A DNA stretch of 64,000 nucleotides from NCBI RefSeq assembly GCF_001078595.1, contig NZ_LFTY01000002.1:2909773-2973772 (forward strand). The letters are read 5' to 3'. Below the pieces are notes generated by a model, which ran no database searches, had not been told where the DNA came from, and saw only the letters and a program-made list of their open reading frames with translations. Shown here in pieces: positions 45,212 to 56,000 of the stretch. Origin of the DNA: Candidatus Rhodobacter oscarellae (lineage in GTDB: Bacteria > Pseudomonadota > Alphaproteobacteria > Rhodobacterales > Rhodobacteraceae). Position 1 is the stretch's first letter. Each line of letters begins with the position of its first letter. The position numbers and the translations under genes were made by a program.

Positions 45212-45805
45212 TTAGCCTTCCTCCACATTGAATAACTCGAGTAGAACTGGTCCTTGCCCGCTTGTACCGGAAAAATCATGACACGCGATTAAGTAGACAC
45301 GAACGCCTGGCGCGAGCGTGTCAGAACCGCAGCTTTCGCTAAGGCCACTGGACTCACAGAACGTTGCTTGATTCTCGACGCTCCCTGGATTTGTCGTCCG
45401 AACAAGCATTACTGGCAAAGGGTGTGACAGCTTGACCTGCCCAGCACCAGGAGAGATGTCTTGGCAACGTGTTCCCGCAGGATAAAGACTTTGAAGGTCC
45501 GTTGAATTACCTTCAAATTTATACACTGAAGAAGACCCCCCCACCATCGTACCGCCGTTAACAATCACAGAGCAGTCGTCGCGACCGATGCAGTCTTGCG
45601 CGTTTGGAGGCCAACTGGCCGCATAGTAATATACATAAAAAACTAATGCGAAAACCATACCGCCAAGCCAAATCGATGTGCCAACGATAGCGTCAAAGCG
45701 CGACTTGCCTCGAAGGAACCAAATCACAGCCAAAAGCAAAAACAAAACCGCGCCAAGTCCGATAATGCCTTGGATCGAAATTACATATTCGGCAATCGCT
45801 TCCAT
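45212..45805 (-). CDS. Membrane protein of unknown function
   Basis: A 197-residue protein with two N-terminal membrane helices (IIGLGAVLFLLLAVIWFL, then TSIWLGGMVFALVFYVYYY) and a C-terminal, presumably periplasmic, domain of about 130 residues with six or more cysteines. The next gene, 1 base away, encodes a Cys-containing exported protein, so the pair may form a surface or periplasmic complex. The base composition is AT-rich compared with its surroundings, suggesting recent acquisition. Confidence 0.6.
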   Translation of the reverse strand: MEAIAEYVISIQGIIGLGAVLFLLLAVIWFLRGKSRFDAIVGTSIWLGGMVFALVFYVYYYAASWPPNAQDCIGRDDCSVIVNGGTMVGGSSSVYKFEGNSTDLQSLYPAGTRCQDISPGAGQVKLSHPLPVMLVRTTNPGSVENQATFCESSGLSESCGSDTLAPGVRVYLIACHDFSGTSGQGPVLLELFNVEEG

Positions 45806-46365
45806 AAGACCAGAGCTTCTAAGATTTTGACATGCAATGAGACAAACATGACGTCGCCCTGGGCCTGTGTAAAGACACTAGAAATATTTTTTAAAAATGG
45901 TCCAAAGTCTGATGTCCAAATAGGCAATACTCGTGAAAAATGCAGCTTCTGTCACATTTAGCTCATCCCCTTGGTCAAATTCCGTTTCAACCCCAACGTT
46001 CAACACATAACGCCCGTTGTGTGACGTACGGTGTTTGTTGCACGAAGCTCGTTCGCGCGAGAGTTGTTATGCCGTAATCTCAAAAAGCCGTCGTTCACGC
46101 AAAGCGCAGTAACGGTTGTTCTGGGCTCATTGGGTGATTTCGCCGCGGTTTGCGTCCATGTCAGCTTGGGCCAATCTCACAAAAAGCTTCTCAGCCCAGC
46201 GATACTTGAGATCTACAGGCAGAAAGCTTTGTTCGCCCTCTAAGACAACTCACAATCGCGCGGTCGCAAGATCTCTTGAGGCTCCATGAGGACAACACCC
46301 AACGACCGATTTCACGCGCGGCGTCCCACTCGACGATATGAACCATTCGTCTTCTAGAACGGCAG
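45806..46365. other. Intergenic stretch without a recognisable gene
   Basis: About 560 AT-richer bases. Short open frames on both strands lack ribosome sites and recognisable motifs. I see no repeat, tRNA or clear hairpin here. It could be the remains of inactivated genes. Confidence 0.4.
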
Positions 46366-46824
46366 TCACGTGATTTCGAAACACTTGCAGATTAGCCCGC
46401 TGGACGTTCGATAGGTCCTGAAACCCATCGCTTCGTAGTAGGCCAGTGCTTCAGGGTTGTCTGCCGCAATAGTCGCGTCAATGGCCGTAATCGAGGCAAC
46501 CTCAGCAGCCTTGCGACTGACAGCGAAAAGCGCGCGCCCCACGCCCCGGCGGGCCGCAGAGGGCCGTATGTGGGTGCCGATGACGCCCCAGCCAGGTTCG
46601 ACCCCCCACTTGTTGCCATCCTCGGCGCGCTGCAGTGACTGGAAGCCAAGCACGCTCCCTTCGTCATCAGCAACTGAGCATCGTATCTTTCCGGGGGCAT
46701 CAATGTAGTGCGCCGCGACGAACGCCTCGTCGTCCGGGCTCTTGCGCTTTCCGGACGCGGTTAGCTCCTTGAGGAACGCGCTCATCTGTTCCACGTCACC
46801 GACAACGGCGTCTCTGATTATCAT
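46366..46824 (-). CDS. GNAT-family N-acetyltransferase
   Basis: A 152-residue acetyltransferase that moves acetyl from acetyl-CoA to an amine. The acetyl-CoA loop is IRPSAARRGVGRALFAV (near 87-103), and NPEALAYYEAMGFRTY is the typical C-terminal part. The ATG at 46824 follows GGAG and starts the conserved MIIRDAVVGDVEQM; the frame is open upstream but unconserved. It is surrounded by non-coding, lower-GC DNA. The substrate is unknown. Confidence 0.82.
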   Translation of the reverse strand: MIIRDAVVGDVEQMSAFLKELTASGKRKSPDDEAFVAAHYIDAPGKIRCSVADDEGSVLGFQSLQRAEDGNKWGVEPGWGVIGTHIRPSAARRGVGRALFAVSRKAAEVASITAIDATIAADNPEALAYYEAMGFRTYRTSSGLICKCFEIT

Positions 46825-47325
46825 GGCAAACTCCGTGCAGTATGAATGGGTTGGGTGCCCAAGGGCGGTGTAGAAGTCAAGAACGCATCCCGTGGTCCGT
46901 TCGTGGAGCAGTCGCTCGGCTATCCGGCGGACTGCCACATGTTGCATTCTTCTGTGACGTCGGATGCCACTGATCGATACAAACGCAAGCATGACGCCGC
47001 CCGTTACGCATGGCCCTGCCTAAGTCGACCGAAACACCGGTGACACGCCATTCAGACAACGGCGCTTGCCCGTCGGCTTGGGGCCCGGAGCTGCCTAGCG
47101 GCGGTGCGGCAGCAGGTCTGCAGCGAAACAGCACTCAGACGCCCGCTCTTTGGTCTGGCCTGACGCCATCACATCGGCGATTTGCATGCGACAAAGGTCG
47201 CAACCGCGCAGGAAGCGGAGTTTGCAATGTTATCCGCACTGGGCTTAGCGTGTCATTTCGCCCCGTCCCGCAAACAACCCCAGGATGCCGATTGAGCGTG
47301 TCAACGCCGTTCAACTCGTGACATC
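46825..47325. other. Intergenic stretch without a recognisable gene
   Basis: About 500 bases. Open frames of about 100 codons exist, but they lack ribosome sites and any recognised motif, and none has plausible protein composition. No RNA gene or repeat noticed. Confidence 0.4.
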
Positions 47326-48141
47326 ATGCAAGAGCAGCAGAACAGTGCGAGAGATAGAGGAGCGTCAGATTTGAAAGATAACGAAATTCGCTTATCCCCC
47401 ATTGCTCGTATGAACATGACCTTCGATGCAGAGTTAAATTTAGACAAAAACGGAGTGTTTGGGCGGGAAACATACGAAAAATACATCGAGCGGCACAGAG
47501 AGGCTGTGCAGAAGCAAGACCAACTAATTCGTGCCCTGTTCACCCAAAACGCTTTGCTGTTTCTCATCCTAAACGGTCAAAATTGGACGATTCCTATCAT
47601 TGGGGTGCAAATATCTGACATTCCTGCGATCCAAGAAATTCTTTTGTTCAGCGCCTCTATGGCATTTTATTTCATGTGCGCAGCCTTCGTAACAAGCCAG
47701 TGTTATGGAGGCATCATCGACCAGTTCGGCAACCGTATCGTTGATAGCAATCTGATCGATCCTGACTTCTTCAACGCTTCTCGTAAACACTATGATTTTT
47801 TTCTCAAGCTATACCGACCCAAGTTGAACATTTGGGGGGAAGACTTTTACCAACACAAAAAGGGTTTCAGCGTGTTTTCTGGCCTCATGACTACAATCAC
47901 TATTGTAGTTGTTTTGCTTCTGCCAATTACACATTTGGCCTTGATAGGTTCGGCATCATGGCAGGTCTACAGCTCTGATTGGAATGCTTACGCGAAGTGG
48001 TTTCTGCTGTTAGCAACGGCCGTCATAAACTTTGGTGCACTAGCTATGGTGTTCGGAATGAACAAAAACTTCACGTTCAAGATGATAGAGCCACAGTCAG
48101 ATGGCGAACCCCTTAAACAAAATAGTGATAATCCTGAGTAG
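47326..48141 (+). CDS. Membrane protein of unknown function with four helices
   Basis: A 271-residue protein. An N-terminal soluble part of about 70 residues (including YEKYIERHREAVQKQDQLIR, probably helical) is followed by two membrane helices near 75-120, a soluble loop and two more near 180-255 (TTITIVVVLLLPITHLALI and FLLLATAVINFGALAMVFG). No ribosome site is clear before the ATG, so the Met near residue 29 could be the true start. AT-rich codon use relative to the neighbours. Function not recognised; the layout resembles small membrane effectors of accessory regions, but no motif supports that. Confidence 0.55.
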   Translation: MQEQQNSARDRGASDLKDNEIRLSPIARMNMTFDAELNLDKNGVFGRETYEKYIERHREAVQKQDQLIRALFTQNALLFLILNGQNWTIPIIGVQISDIPAIQEILLFSASMAFYFMCAAFVTSQCYGGIIDQFGNRIVDSNLIDPDFFNASRKHYDFFLKLYRPKLNIWGEDFYQHKKGFSVFSGLMTTITIVVVLLLPITHLALIGSASWQVYSSDWNAYAKWFLLLATAVINFGALAMVFGMNKNFTFKMIEPQSDGEPLKQNSDNPE

Positions 48142-48332
48142 ACGCCCTAGCTGCAGAGCCTCAATAGGTTGTTCATACCTAGCACGCTCGTGATGGTCCG
48201 TGTCGAGAGGAATGTCCGCTTTCGGGAAAATCCGGCGGGATCTTTTGCCCCCGCAGAGGAATGCCCTCTGCACATGGTTTGAATGTCTTAAAAGGGCTAA
48301 AAAATGTGATCCTGAGGCTTTGAGACAAGTCA

Positions 48333-48554
48333 CTATCTAGTCACTGGGAAATAGCGAAATGGGTCCCCGGAACCTCCTTTTCCGCGCCTCTCGACTTCAC
48401 CTTGGTCAGCAAGCATTCGGCAGTCTTGATTTACTCGTTGCTGATAGGCTTTATCGCCACTGCCGAATATTGCCTCCGAAAGCTGTTGCTCGCTGCGCCC
48501 AGGGCATTTTTCAATCAAAAAAGCCAGGACATCTTTCTGTACCAACACAAGCAT
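48333..48554 (-). CDS. Small winged-helix-like protein
   Basis: About 73 residues: KDVLAFLIEKCPGRSEQQL, AIFGSGDKAYQQRVNQDCRM and ADQGEVERRGKGG, a pattern of three helices and a basic wing that suggests DNA binding. The ATG at 48554 lies almost on top of a GGGGAG; a GTG at 48548 has better spacing and may be the real start. The C-terminal DPFRYFPV looks like a wing strand. No partner gene adjoins it. Confidence 0.5.
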   Translation of the reverse strand: MLVLVQKDVLAFLIEKCPGRSEQQLSEAIFGSGDKAYQQRVNQDCRMLADQGEVERRGKGGSGDPFRYFPVTR

Positions 48555-48770
48555 TCTCCCCGCTGAGGTATCGTTGTCCACCTCAGAGAAACAGATCAAT
48601 GAGCACCAAGCAACGAATCTCTCCATGTCCGCTTCGGGCTGGTAGAGGCCAACTGCGCCCGCAGCATCCTACGGGGTCGGGAGTGGCCGGTCCGGGCTCG
48701 GAGCGGTCATCCGCGGAGCGCGCCTCGTTCGCCGCGTGCATGTGGCGACAGCGATGCTCTTGGCGCGCGC

Positions 48771-49379
48771 CTACAGCCCGCCGATCTCGGCCAGGAGTTT
48801 CTGCACCGCGTCCACGCCCTCGCCATGGCGCAAGGCGGTGAACACGAACGGGCGACCGTCGCGCATGCGGGTGGCGTCGCGCTCCATCACCTCCAGGCTG
48901 GCGCCCACATGCGGCGCGAGGTCGGTCTTGTTGATCACCAGGATGTCCGACTTGGTGATCGCGGGGCCGCCCTTGCGCGGGATCTCCTCGCCCGCGGCCA
49001 CGTCGATCACATAGATCGTCACATCCGCCAGCTCGGGCGAGAAGGTGGCGCTGAGGTTATCCCCGCCGCTCTCGATCAGCACCAGCTCGACCTCGGGGTG
49101 CCGCTCGACCATCTGCGCCACGGCGCGGATGTTGATCGAGGCGTCCTCGCGGATCGCCGTGTGCGGGCAGCCGCCGGTCTCGACCCCGATGATGCGGTCC
49201 TGCGGCAGGATCTGCATCCGCATCAGCGCCTCGGCGTCCTCCTGCGTGTAGATGTCGTTGGTGATCACCCCGATGGAGTGCGTCTGCTTCAGCGCCTCGG
49301 AGAGCCGCGCGGTCAGGGTGGTCTTGCCCGCGCCGACGGGGCCGCCGATGCCCACGCGCAGGGGGCCGTTCATGCTCAT
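48771..49379 (-). CDS. ureG: Urease accessory GTPase UreG
   Basis: A 202-residue SIMIBI GTPase that drives nickel insertion into urease. The P-loop is [11 protein letters not shown] near residues 12-22, the metal-binding motif is [15 protein letters not shown] (Cys-Pro-His), and the base-specific motif is [13 protein letters not shown]. Full length for the family. The ATG overlaps the ureF stop by 4 bases. Last gene of the leftward urease cluster. Confidence 0.95.
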   Translation of the reverse strand: MSMNGPLRVGIGGPVGAGKTTLTARLSEALKQTHSIGVITNDIYTQEDAEALMRMQILPQDRIIGVETGGCPHTAIREDASINIRAVAQMVERHPEVELVLIESGGDNLSATFSPELADVTIYVIDVAAGEEIPRKGGPAITKSDILVINKTDLAPHVGASLEVMERDATRMRDGRPFVFTALRHGEGVDAVQKLLAEIGGL

Positions 49380-50014
49380 GTGCGGAAGGTCCTGGAATAG
49401 AGGGTTTCGTGGCGCATCGACCCTATATCGGCCAAAAACGCGGTGGATGTCAGCCGGTCGAGGTCGCCGGACTGCGTGTCAGAGGCGATCCCGGCGCAGA
49501 GCGCCGCCGCGCGCTGCGTGATCCGCGCGCCCGCGGTCTGGCCCAGGGGGATCAGCCGCACGCCCACCGAGACCAGCGTGCTGGCGAAGGCCTGCAGGTA
49601 AAGCGCGGAGGTTTCCGGCAAGGGCAGCCGCATCAGCGACGCGGCCCGCCCCACCGCCACCGGGTAGGTCAGGTCCGGCAGGTCGATGCCCCAGACCTCG
49701 CTTGTCGTTGCGGCGAAGGCCGCGCCCTGCTGGTCGGTCTCCTGCAGGCGCTCCTTTGAGGCGGCCAGGGCCCGGGCGGTGGCGTCGACCTCGTCAGGCA
49801 TCGCGGCATGGAACGCCGCCGCCAGCAGAAGCGCGTCATTCCAACCGCTGCCATGCTGCAGCACGGTGGTGACCCAATCGCTCAAACTCTGCGCGTCAGA
49901 GACTGTTCCGGCCGAAATAGCCTCCTCCAGCCCATGGCTATAGGCGAAGGCCCCCACCGGGTAGGCGGGCGAGAGCCACTGCGCCAGGGTCAAGAGGTCA
50001 GTGGTCATGGTCAT
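49376..50014 (-). CDS. ureF: Urease accessory protein UreF
   Basis: A protein of about 212 residues, all-helical, that joins UreD and UreG in the nickel-loading complex. The start [21 protein letters not shown] is highly typical, and the C-terminus [12 protein letters not shown] contains the UreG/UreD contact. The ATG at 50014 overlaps the end of ureE by 17 bases; the ATG at 50008 is an alternative two codons on. Confidence 0.93.
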   Translation of the reverse strand: MTMTTDLLTLAQWLSPAYPVGAFAYSHGLEEAISAGTVSDAQSLSDWVTTVLQHGSGWNDALLLAAAFHAAMPDEVDATARALAASKERLQETDQQGAAFAATTSEVWGIDLPDLTYPVAVGRAASLMRLPLPETSALYLQAFASTLVSVGVRLIPLGQTAGARITQRAAALCAGIASDTQSGDLDRLTSTAFLADIGSMRHETLYSRTFRT

Positions 50015-50486
50015 GCGCGGTGTGCCCGTGCTCGTGGCTATGGGTGCGCCCGTGCCCATAGGCCCCGCCCTCGGGCGTGAACGGCGCGTTGACGCTGGTG
50101 ATGCCGGCGCCGAGATGCTCCAGCATGTGCCGGATCACCGGGTCGTCGCGGATCACCAGGTGGTCGGGCTCGATCTGGCAGGGCGTGTGCCGGTTGCCGA
50201 TATGCCAGGCCAGCCGGGGCAGGTCGCCGGTGATGCGCAGCACGGGCTCGGGCGCGGCGATGACCTCGACCAGCCGCCCGTCCTCTAGCGCCAGCGCGTC
50301 GCCATGCTCTAGCGAGGTCGTCTGCGCCAGGTCGAGCAGCACCGAGAGCCCGCCCGAGGTGCTCAGCACCTTGCGGCGCAGGAACCGCGCGTCGTAGTCC
50401 AGCGCGATGCTGTCGGCGGCGTTGGACCATTGGTCCTTGTGGCGGATTTCTCCCGCCCGCACCCTAATACCCGCGTCCGTGTTCAT
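49998..50486 (-). CDS. ureE: Urease nickel chaperone UreE
   Basis: A 162-residue metallochaperone that delivers nickel to the urease apoprotein complex. The C-terminus ends in a His-rich tail ([18 protein letters not shown]). The metal-site region WHIGNRHTPCQIEPDHLVI is typical of UreE. It is followed by ureF with a 17-base overlap and separated from ureC by two exported-protein genes and a plus-strand gene. Confidence 0.93.
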   Translation of the reverse strand: MNTDAGIRVRAGEIRHKDQWSNAADSIALDYDARFLRRKVLSTSGGLSVLLDLAQTTSLEHGDALALEDGRLVEVIAAPEPVLRITGDLPRLAWHIGNRHTPCQIEPDHLVIRDDPVIRHMLEHLGAGITSVNAPFTPEGGAYGHGRTHSHEHGHTAHDHDH

Positions 50487-50519
50487 GATTTATCAACCCT
50501 ACGTATGAAGTCTGGGGCC

Positions 50520-50843
50520 ATGACCCTGCCCAGCGCCAAAGCCCAATACCTCGCCGACGCACTTGGCCAGGTGCGCGCCGAGATGAAGGCACTGAAGGCG
50601 CGCGAGGAGGCCCTGCGCGAGGCGCTGTTGGAGGCGCGCGCCAACGCCCCGATCCAAGGCGAGCGGTTCGTTGCAACAATACGACGCGGCACGCGGCGCA
50701 GCTTTGACGCCAAGAGCCTGCCCGCCGCGATCCGGGACGACCCGCGCTATTGGAAGGAAACCGCGTCCTGCACCGTGCTGATCCGCGAGCGCGCCGGTAA
50801 AGCCGAAAGGGAGGACGATATCGTGCTTGTTGAGCCGTTTTAG
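50520..50843 (+). CDS. Small coiled-coil protein inside the urease region
   Basis: A protein of about 107 residues with an N-terminal charged helix likely to form a coiled coil (YLADALGQVRAEMKALKARE) and a C-terminal beta-rich part (ERFVATIRRGTRRSFDA, then WKETASCTVLIRE). Coded opposite to the urease genes and divergent from ureE. Start uncertain: ATGs at 50505 and 50520. The composition resembles small phage-derived proteins, but no phage genes surround it. Function unknown. Confidence 0.55.
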   Translation: MTLPSAKAQYLADALGQVRAEMKALKAREEALREALLEARANAPIQGERFVATIRRGTRRSFDAKSLPAAIRDDPRYWKETASCTVLIRERAGKAEREDDIVLVEPF

Positions 50844-50857
50844 AGACGGTTTGCGCA

Positions 50858-51499
50858 TCAATTCCCCGACGCGTCGGTCTTGCCGACGTCCCCCTTCGCG
50901 GCGGCGGGCGCGAGGGCCTTGATCGCGACGTATTCGTAAAGGTCCTCCTTCCGGTCGGCGCCAATGCCATAGCTTGACCCCGCCAGGTAGGATATGCCCA
51001 GCGTTGGAAAGTAGTGCACCCGGTCGATTGTGTTGTCGGAATCGCCGTAGGATACGGCAACTTTGATCAGATCATAGGTGCAGTCCGCATATGTCGCCTG
51101 GGTGATCTCGCTGAATTCGTAGCGCTGCGCTTCGCGCTGCACATCACCGGCATCCTGCACCGCGATCTCGGCGCTGTAGAGCCCGCCAGCGACCGGTTCT
51201 GGCAATTCGCCTGGCACAACTGGGAACGCATAGGTGATGCGCGTATCGGGAACGAGCTTGCCGTCCTCCAGGTCCATCAGCTCCAGCAGATAAACCCCCT
51301 GTCCCAGCAGCGCCCGGTTCTGGAACCCGTCACCGTCGCTGTAGATCGACTGCACAACGTCTTCGGAGAAGCGGGTGAACGTCTCGGTATCGCCGGTCTT
51401 GGCGGTCAGAAGAATCCCGGCATCAAGGTCAGCCGCCGTCGGGCAGGCCAGGGCCAGCGAGGGGCAAAGGGCGAGGCAAAAACCATAGGCGAGGCGCAT
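50858..51499 (-). CDS. Exported protein, paralog 1 of a tandem pair
   Basis: A 213-residue protein with a signal peptide (MRLAYGFCLALCPSLALA) and a mature start CPTAADLDAGILLTAKTGD. It is homologous to the protein encoded next to it, which begins CPTAADMTGGVVFTLQGGG. A later shared part is YADCTYDLIKVAVSYGD against LGDCVYNSFDVVLTYTN, so a pair of conserved cysteines probably forms a disulfide. GGAG precedes the ATG. The pair lies between ureC and ureE. No recognised family; a periplasmic role is inferred from the signal. Confidence 0.7.
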   Translation of the reverse strand: MRLAYGFCLALCPSLALACPTAADLDAGILLTAKTGDTETFTRFSEDVVQSIYSDGDGFQNRALLGQGVYLLELMDLEDGKLVPDTRITYAFPVVPGELPEPVAGGLYSAEIAVQDAGDVQREAQRYEFSEITQATYADCTYDLIKVAVSYGDSDNTIDRVHYFPTLGISYLAGSSYGIGADRKEDLYEYVAIKALAPAAAKGDVGKTDASGN

Positions 51500-51609
51500 G
51501 GGGGTCTCCGATCTATCCATCCTGAAAGCGTTCCGCTTCAAAACCTGGTTCAGGTTTTTCACGATCCGCTGTAATTCCCGGCTGCTCGAACGCACAATTC
51601 GTTCCTCGT

Positions 51610-52163
51610 TTATTGGCTCACGCGCAGGTCTGTATAGGTATAGTTCTGCGTGCCGCTCTCATCCTTTGCCGCAACAAGAAGCCCGGTCCGTAGCGCAGGG
51701 AGGTAGCGGTATGTCTCTACATAGCCCTCGTCGTTTGTGTAGGTGAGGACGACGTCGAAGCTATTGTATACGCAGTCGCCAAGCTGCACCGGTTGGATCG
51801 GACCAGATTTGGCGGTTCCCCCGCCCGCCGTCGCGTTGTCCCAGGCACCGTCTGGCCGCGGCGGTTGCCATTGCTGCAGCTCGGTCTCGGTGGCGTAGGT
51901 GAAGGCCTCGCTAAGTTGCGGAATCCCATTCGCGATGGCCACGCTGGCGCTGAGATATAGCCCGTGGAACAGCTCTAGCTGGCTTGCGTCGCCATCCGGG
52001 AATGTGGCGCGGATCTGCACCCAGTCCTTGCGGATCACCTTGTGCAATTCGGTGCCGCCGCCCTGCAGCGTGAACACCACACCGCCCGTCATATCCGCAG
52101 CGGTCGGGCAGGTCGCCAGGGCAGGGGTTCCCGCCAGGGCGGCCAATATCGCCAGCGGCCGCA

Positions 52164-52164
<1 letters not shown>
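51610..52164 (-). CDS. Exported protein, paralog 2 of a tandem pair
   Basis: A 184-residue protein with a short signal peptide (MRPLAILAALAGTPALA). It has the same layout as its neighbour: CPTAADM, DGDASQLELFHGLYL, GDCVYNSFDVVLTYTND and a C-terminal strand ending NYTYTDLRVSQ. The ATG overlaps the ureC stop by 1 base (TGATG), so it is translationally coupled to urease despite having no known urease role. A contribution to urea-dependent physiology is only a guess. Confidence 0.72.
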
Positions 52165-53924
<1,760 letters not shown>

Positions 53925-54060
53925 GTCTATGTCTCTTGGCTGTGTTCTGGGAGCAGCAGTCGATGGCTTTCCTGAATTTCCTACAGATTCAGTACTTTTT
54001 CCTACAACTCAGTTTGTTGTCATTGAAATGCCAGAAGCAATTACCTTTGGGGTAGGAAAG

Positions 54061-54147
54061 ATGTCGAGCACCGCATTCTGGCTGCAGGCAATTGCCTATA
54101 CGACCTTCATTATCGTCATTCTGGGTCAATACCGCGGCTGGTGGTGA
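54061..54147 (+). CDS. Possible 28-residue single-helix membrane protein
   Basis: A short frame, MSSTAFWLQAIAYTTF and onward, ending GQYRGWW: one hydrophobic helix with an amphipathic end, the look of small regulatory or oxidase-associated peptides. AGGAAAG stands before the ATG at 54061. It is on the plus strand in the 400-base gap between ureC and ureB, in DNA of lower GC. The frame is open further upstream to 53902, but without a ribosome site. It may be spurious. Confidence 0.35.
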   Translation: MSSTAFWLQAIAYTTFIIVILGQYRGWW

Positions 54148-54194
54148 CACGGGTTGAGCGAAGGTTTCCCGGAGGAACGACGGGCCGCGCCCGA

Positions 54195-54213
54195 CCCTCC
54201 CCCACGGGGAGGG
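54195..54213. terminator. GC hairpin in the ureB-ureC gap
   Basis: CCCTCCCC, loop CAC, GGGGAGGG. It lies between ureB and ureC without a T-run. In the ureB-to-ureC direction it may attenuate or process the message. Other GC-rich stems, such as one around GCGCCC, surround it. Confidence 0.4.
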
Positions 54214-54326
54214 CGCATTCTCAAGGGCACGCCCCGAACCGACGATCCGCGCGCGACGGTCGAAGCGACCTAAGGAAATGTTGCGGCGCCCACCCCGAGG
54301 GTCGGTCGCGGCTGTCCATTCCATCC

Positions 54327-54632
54327 TCACAACGCCCCCATGACCTTTTGGTTGAACCCATAGATCTCGCGCTTGCCTGCGATGGGGATCAGTTGGACCT
54401 CGCGGCGCTGGCCGGGTTCGAACCGCACGGCGGTGCCGGCGGCGATGTCCAGGCGCATGCCCATGGCGGTGTCGCGGTCGAACACCAGCGCCGTATTCGC
54501 TTCGCCGAAATGGTAATGCGAGCCGACCTGCACCGGGCGGTCGCCGGTATTGGCCACCATCACGGTCACGGCCTCGCGGTCCGCGTTCAAAGTGATGTCG
54601 CCTTCTGCGACGAAGTACTCACCTGGGATCAT
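54327..54632 (-). CDS. ureB: Urease beta subunit UreB
   Basis: A 101-residue structural subunit; [20 protein letters not shown] is a typical start, followed by [19 protein letters not shown]. Full length for separate UreB chains. It follows ureA across a 47-base gap that holds a 27-nt palindrome, and is separated from ureC by an unusual 400-base gap. Confidence 0.94.
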   Translation of the reverse strand: MIPGEYFVAEGDITLNADREAVTVMVANTGDRPVQVGSHYHFGEANTALVFDRDTAMGMRLDIAAGTAVRFEPGQRREVQLIPIAGKREIYGFNQKVMGAL

Positions 54633-54656
54633 AATGCGCTCCTGATGCGTCTGTGC

Positions 54657-54683
54657 GTAGGATGGGTTTGAAACCCATCCTAC
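54657..54683. repeat. 27-nt palindrome family, perfect copy 2
   Basis: GTAGGATGGGTTT, centre G, AAACCCATCCTAC. Its right end overlaps the ureA stop codon (54680-54682), and it fills much of the gap before ureB. The same element recurs at 60143-60169 (centre T) and, degenerate, at 28513-28538. Confidence 0.85.
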
Positions 54684-54982
54684 CGGATCGGGTTGTGGAC
54701 GGTGACCAGCTTGGTGCCGTCGGGAAAGGTCGCCTCGACCTGGACCTCGTGGATCATCTCGGCGACGCCCTCCATCACCTGGTCGCGGGTCACGATGTGG
54801 CCGCCTGCCTCCATCATATCCGCCACCGAGCGCCCGTCACGGGCGCCCTCCACCACCGCGTCGGTGATCAGCGCGATCGCCTCGGGGTGGTTCAGCTTCA
54901 CGCCGCGGGCCAGGCGCTTGCGGGCGACCTCGGCGGCCATGGCGACCAAGAGCTTGTCTTTCTCACGGGGGGTCAGTTGCAT
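54680..54982 (-). CDS. ureA: Urease gamma subunit UreA
   Basis: A 100-residue structural subunit, starting [20 protein letters not shown], with the family's GAR-like segment [15 protein letters not shown]. Its stop codon lies within the palindrome at 54657-54683, so the repeat may stabilise the ureDA message or separate it from ureB. Starts 3 bases after ureD. Confidence 0.95.
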   Translation of the reverse strand: MQLTPREKDKLLVAMAAEVARKRLARGVKLNHPEAIALITDAVVEGARDGRSVADMMEAGGHIVTRDQVMEGVAEMIHEVQVEATFPDGTKLVTVHNPIR

Positions 54983-54985
54983 CGT

Positions 54986-55834
54986 CTAGATCTTCCAGGG
55001 TTTGGGCAGCGTGCCGGAGAGGCGCTGCAGGATCGGAACAAGGGTTTGGCGCAGGGCAAAGCTGTCCTCGGCCAGGATGCGGAGGGCGAGCAGGTCGTCG
55101 CGGATCAGGGACACCCCGGCAGAGGCGGGAAGGATCGCGCGGATCGGCTCGATCTGCGCCGCGGCCCAAGGCGCCGCCACCAGGACAAGGCTCATCGCCC
55201 CGGCGCCGTTTGCGGTGAAGGGCTGCGCCATATGCGTCTCTAAATCGCCCTGAAACCGGGTTTGGTCGAGAAAGAGCGGCGCGCCGTCGCGGCGGATCTC
55301 GATGCGGTCCGCGATCCTGATCTCGCGCACCGTCTCGCCCATCGCCGCGCGACCAAAGACCAGCGTCTCGGCCAGCACCAGCTGGGCGCTGGGCGCCAGA
55401 TCCACACTCAGGCGCCGGTCCAAAGCCGAGCGGTCATAGAGCAGCATCTCTTGCGGGAGCCAGTCCAGCCGCGCGCTGTCCGCGACGCTCAGATGGTTGC
55501 GGATCACCGCCGTTTCGCCGGGCTGCGCGCGGTAGGCGCGCTCTGCCGCTTGCGTGGTCACGGTCAGCCGCGCGCCCGCCTGCGCCGTAATGTCGACCGA
55601 GAAGCGGTCGCCCCCCGTCGCCCCGCCCGCCGAGTTCACCAGCACCACCTGCGGCGCCTCATCGACCCGCGGGAACAGCGCCTTCATCGCGCCCTGTTGC
55701 CGCAGGTGCTTTAGACCGCCCGCGCCCATCGAGAGCGCCACCGCGCCAACCGCCCGGGGCTGCGCCGCGAGGGCGTCGAATGTCTGGTGCTTCGTCACGG
55801 GCGAATCTTTAGTCACGATGCTAATCGGTGTCAT
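54986..55834 (-). CDS. ureD: Urease accessory protein UreD
   Basis: A 282-residue scaffold for nickel loading of urease. Typical parts are LVNSAGGATGGDRFSVDI, TQAAERAYR and LDWLPQEMLLYDRSAL. The frame is open to 56155, but conservation begins near MTPISIVTKDSPVTKHQTF, so I use the ATG at 55834; no strong ribosome site is visible. First gene of the urease cluster, divergent from the LacI-type gene. UreD, UreF and UreG act together with UreE. Confidence 0.92.
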   Translation of the reverse strand: MTPISIVTKDSPVTKHQTFDALAAQPRAVGAVALSMGAGGLKHLRQQGAMKALFPRVDEAPQVVLVNSAGGATGGDRFSVDITAQAGARLTVTTQAAERAYRAQPGETAVIRNHLSVADSARLDWLPQEMLLYDRSALDRRLSVDLAPSAQLVLAETLVFGRAAMGETVREIRIADRIEIRRDGAPLFLDQTRFQGDLETHMAQPFTANGAGAMSLVLVAAPWAAAQIEPIRAILPASAGVSLIRDDLLALRILAEDSFALRQTLVPILQRLSGTLPKPWKI

Positions 55835-56000
55835 AGAAGAGTGCGGTAATCTGGGCATGCGCGCAATCCCATCCGCACCTCGCCCAAGAATTGGGCACAG
55901 GTGCCTAAGCGCGCGGCAGGCTGCGACGCCGCCATGCCCCTTGGACCTTGGCCCAAGACCCTGTAACAGAGACATAACAGCCGCCAATTGAGGGCCCGTC

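Noticed and set aside
46031-46243. A 70-codon frame in the gap before the GNAT gene
   Set aside because: No ribosome site and no family recognised; composition is that of random AT-richer DNA.
47010-47321. A 103-codon frame before the 271-residue membrane protein
   Set aside because: Ser/Pro/Arg-rich composition, no ribosome site and no conserved motif.
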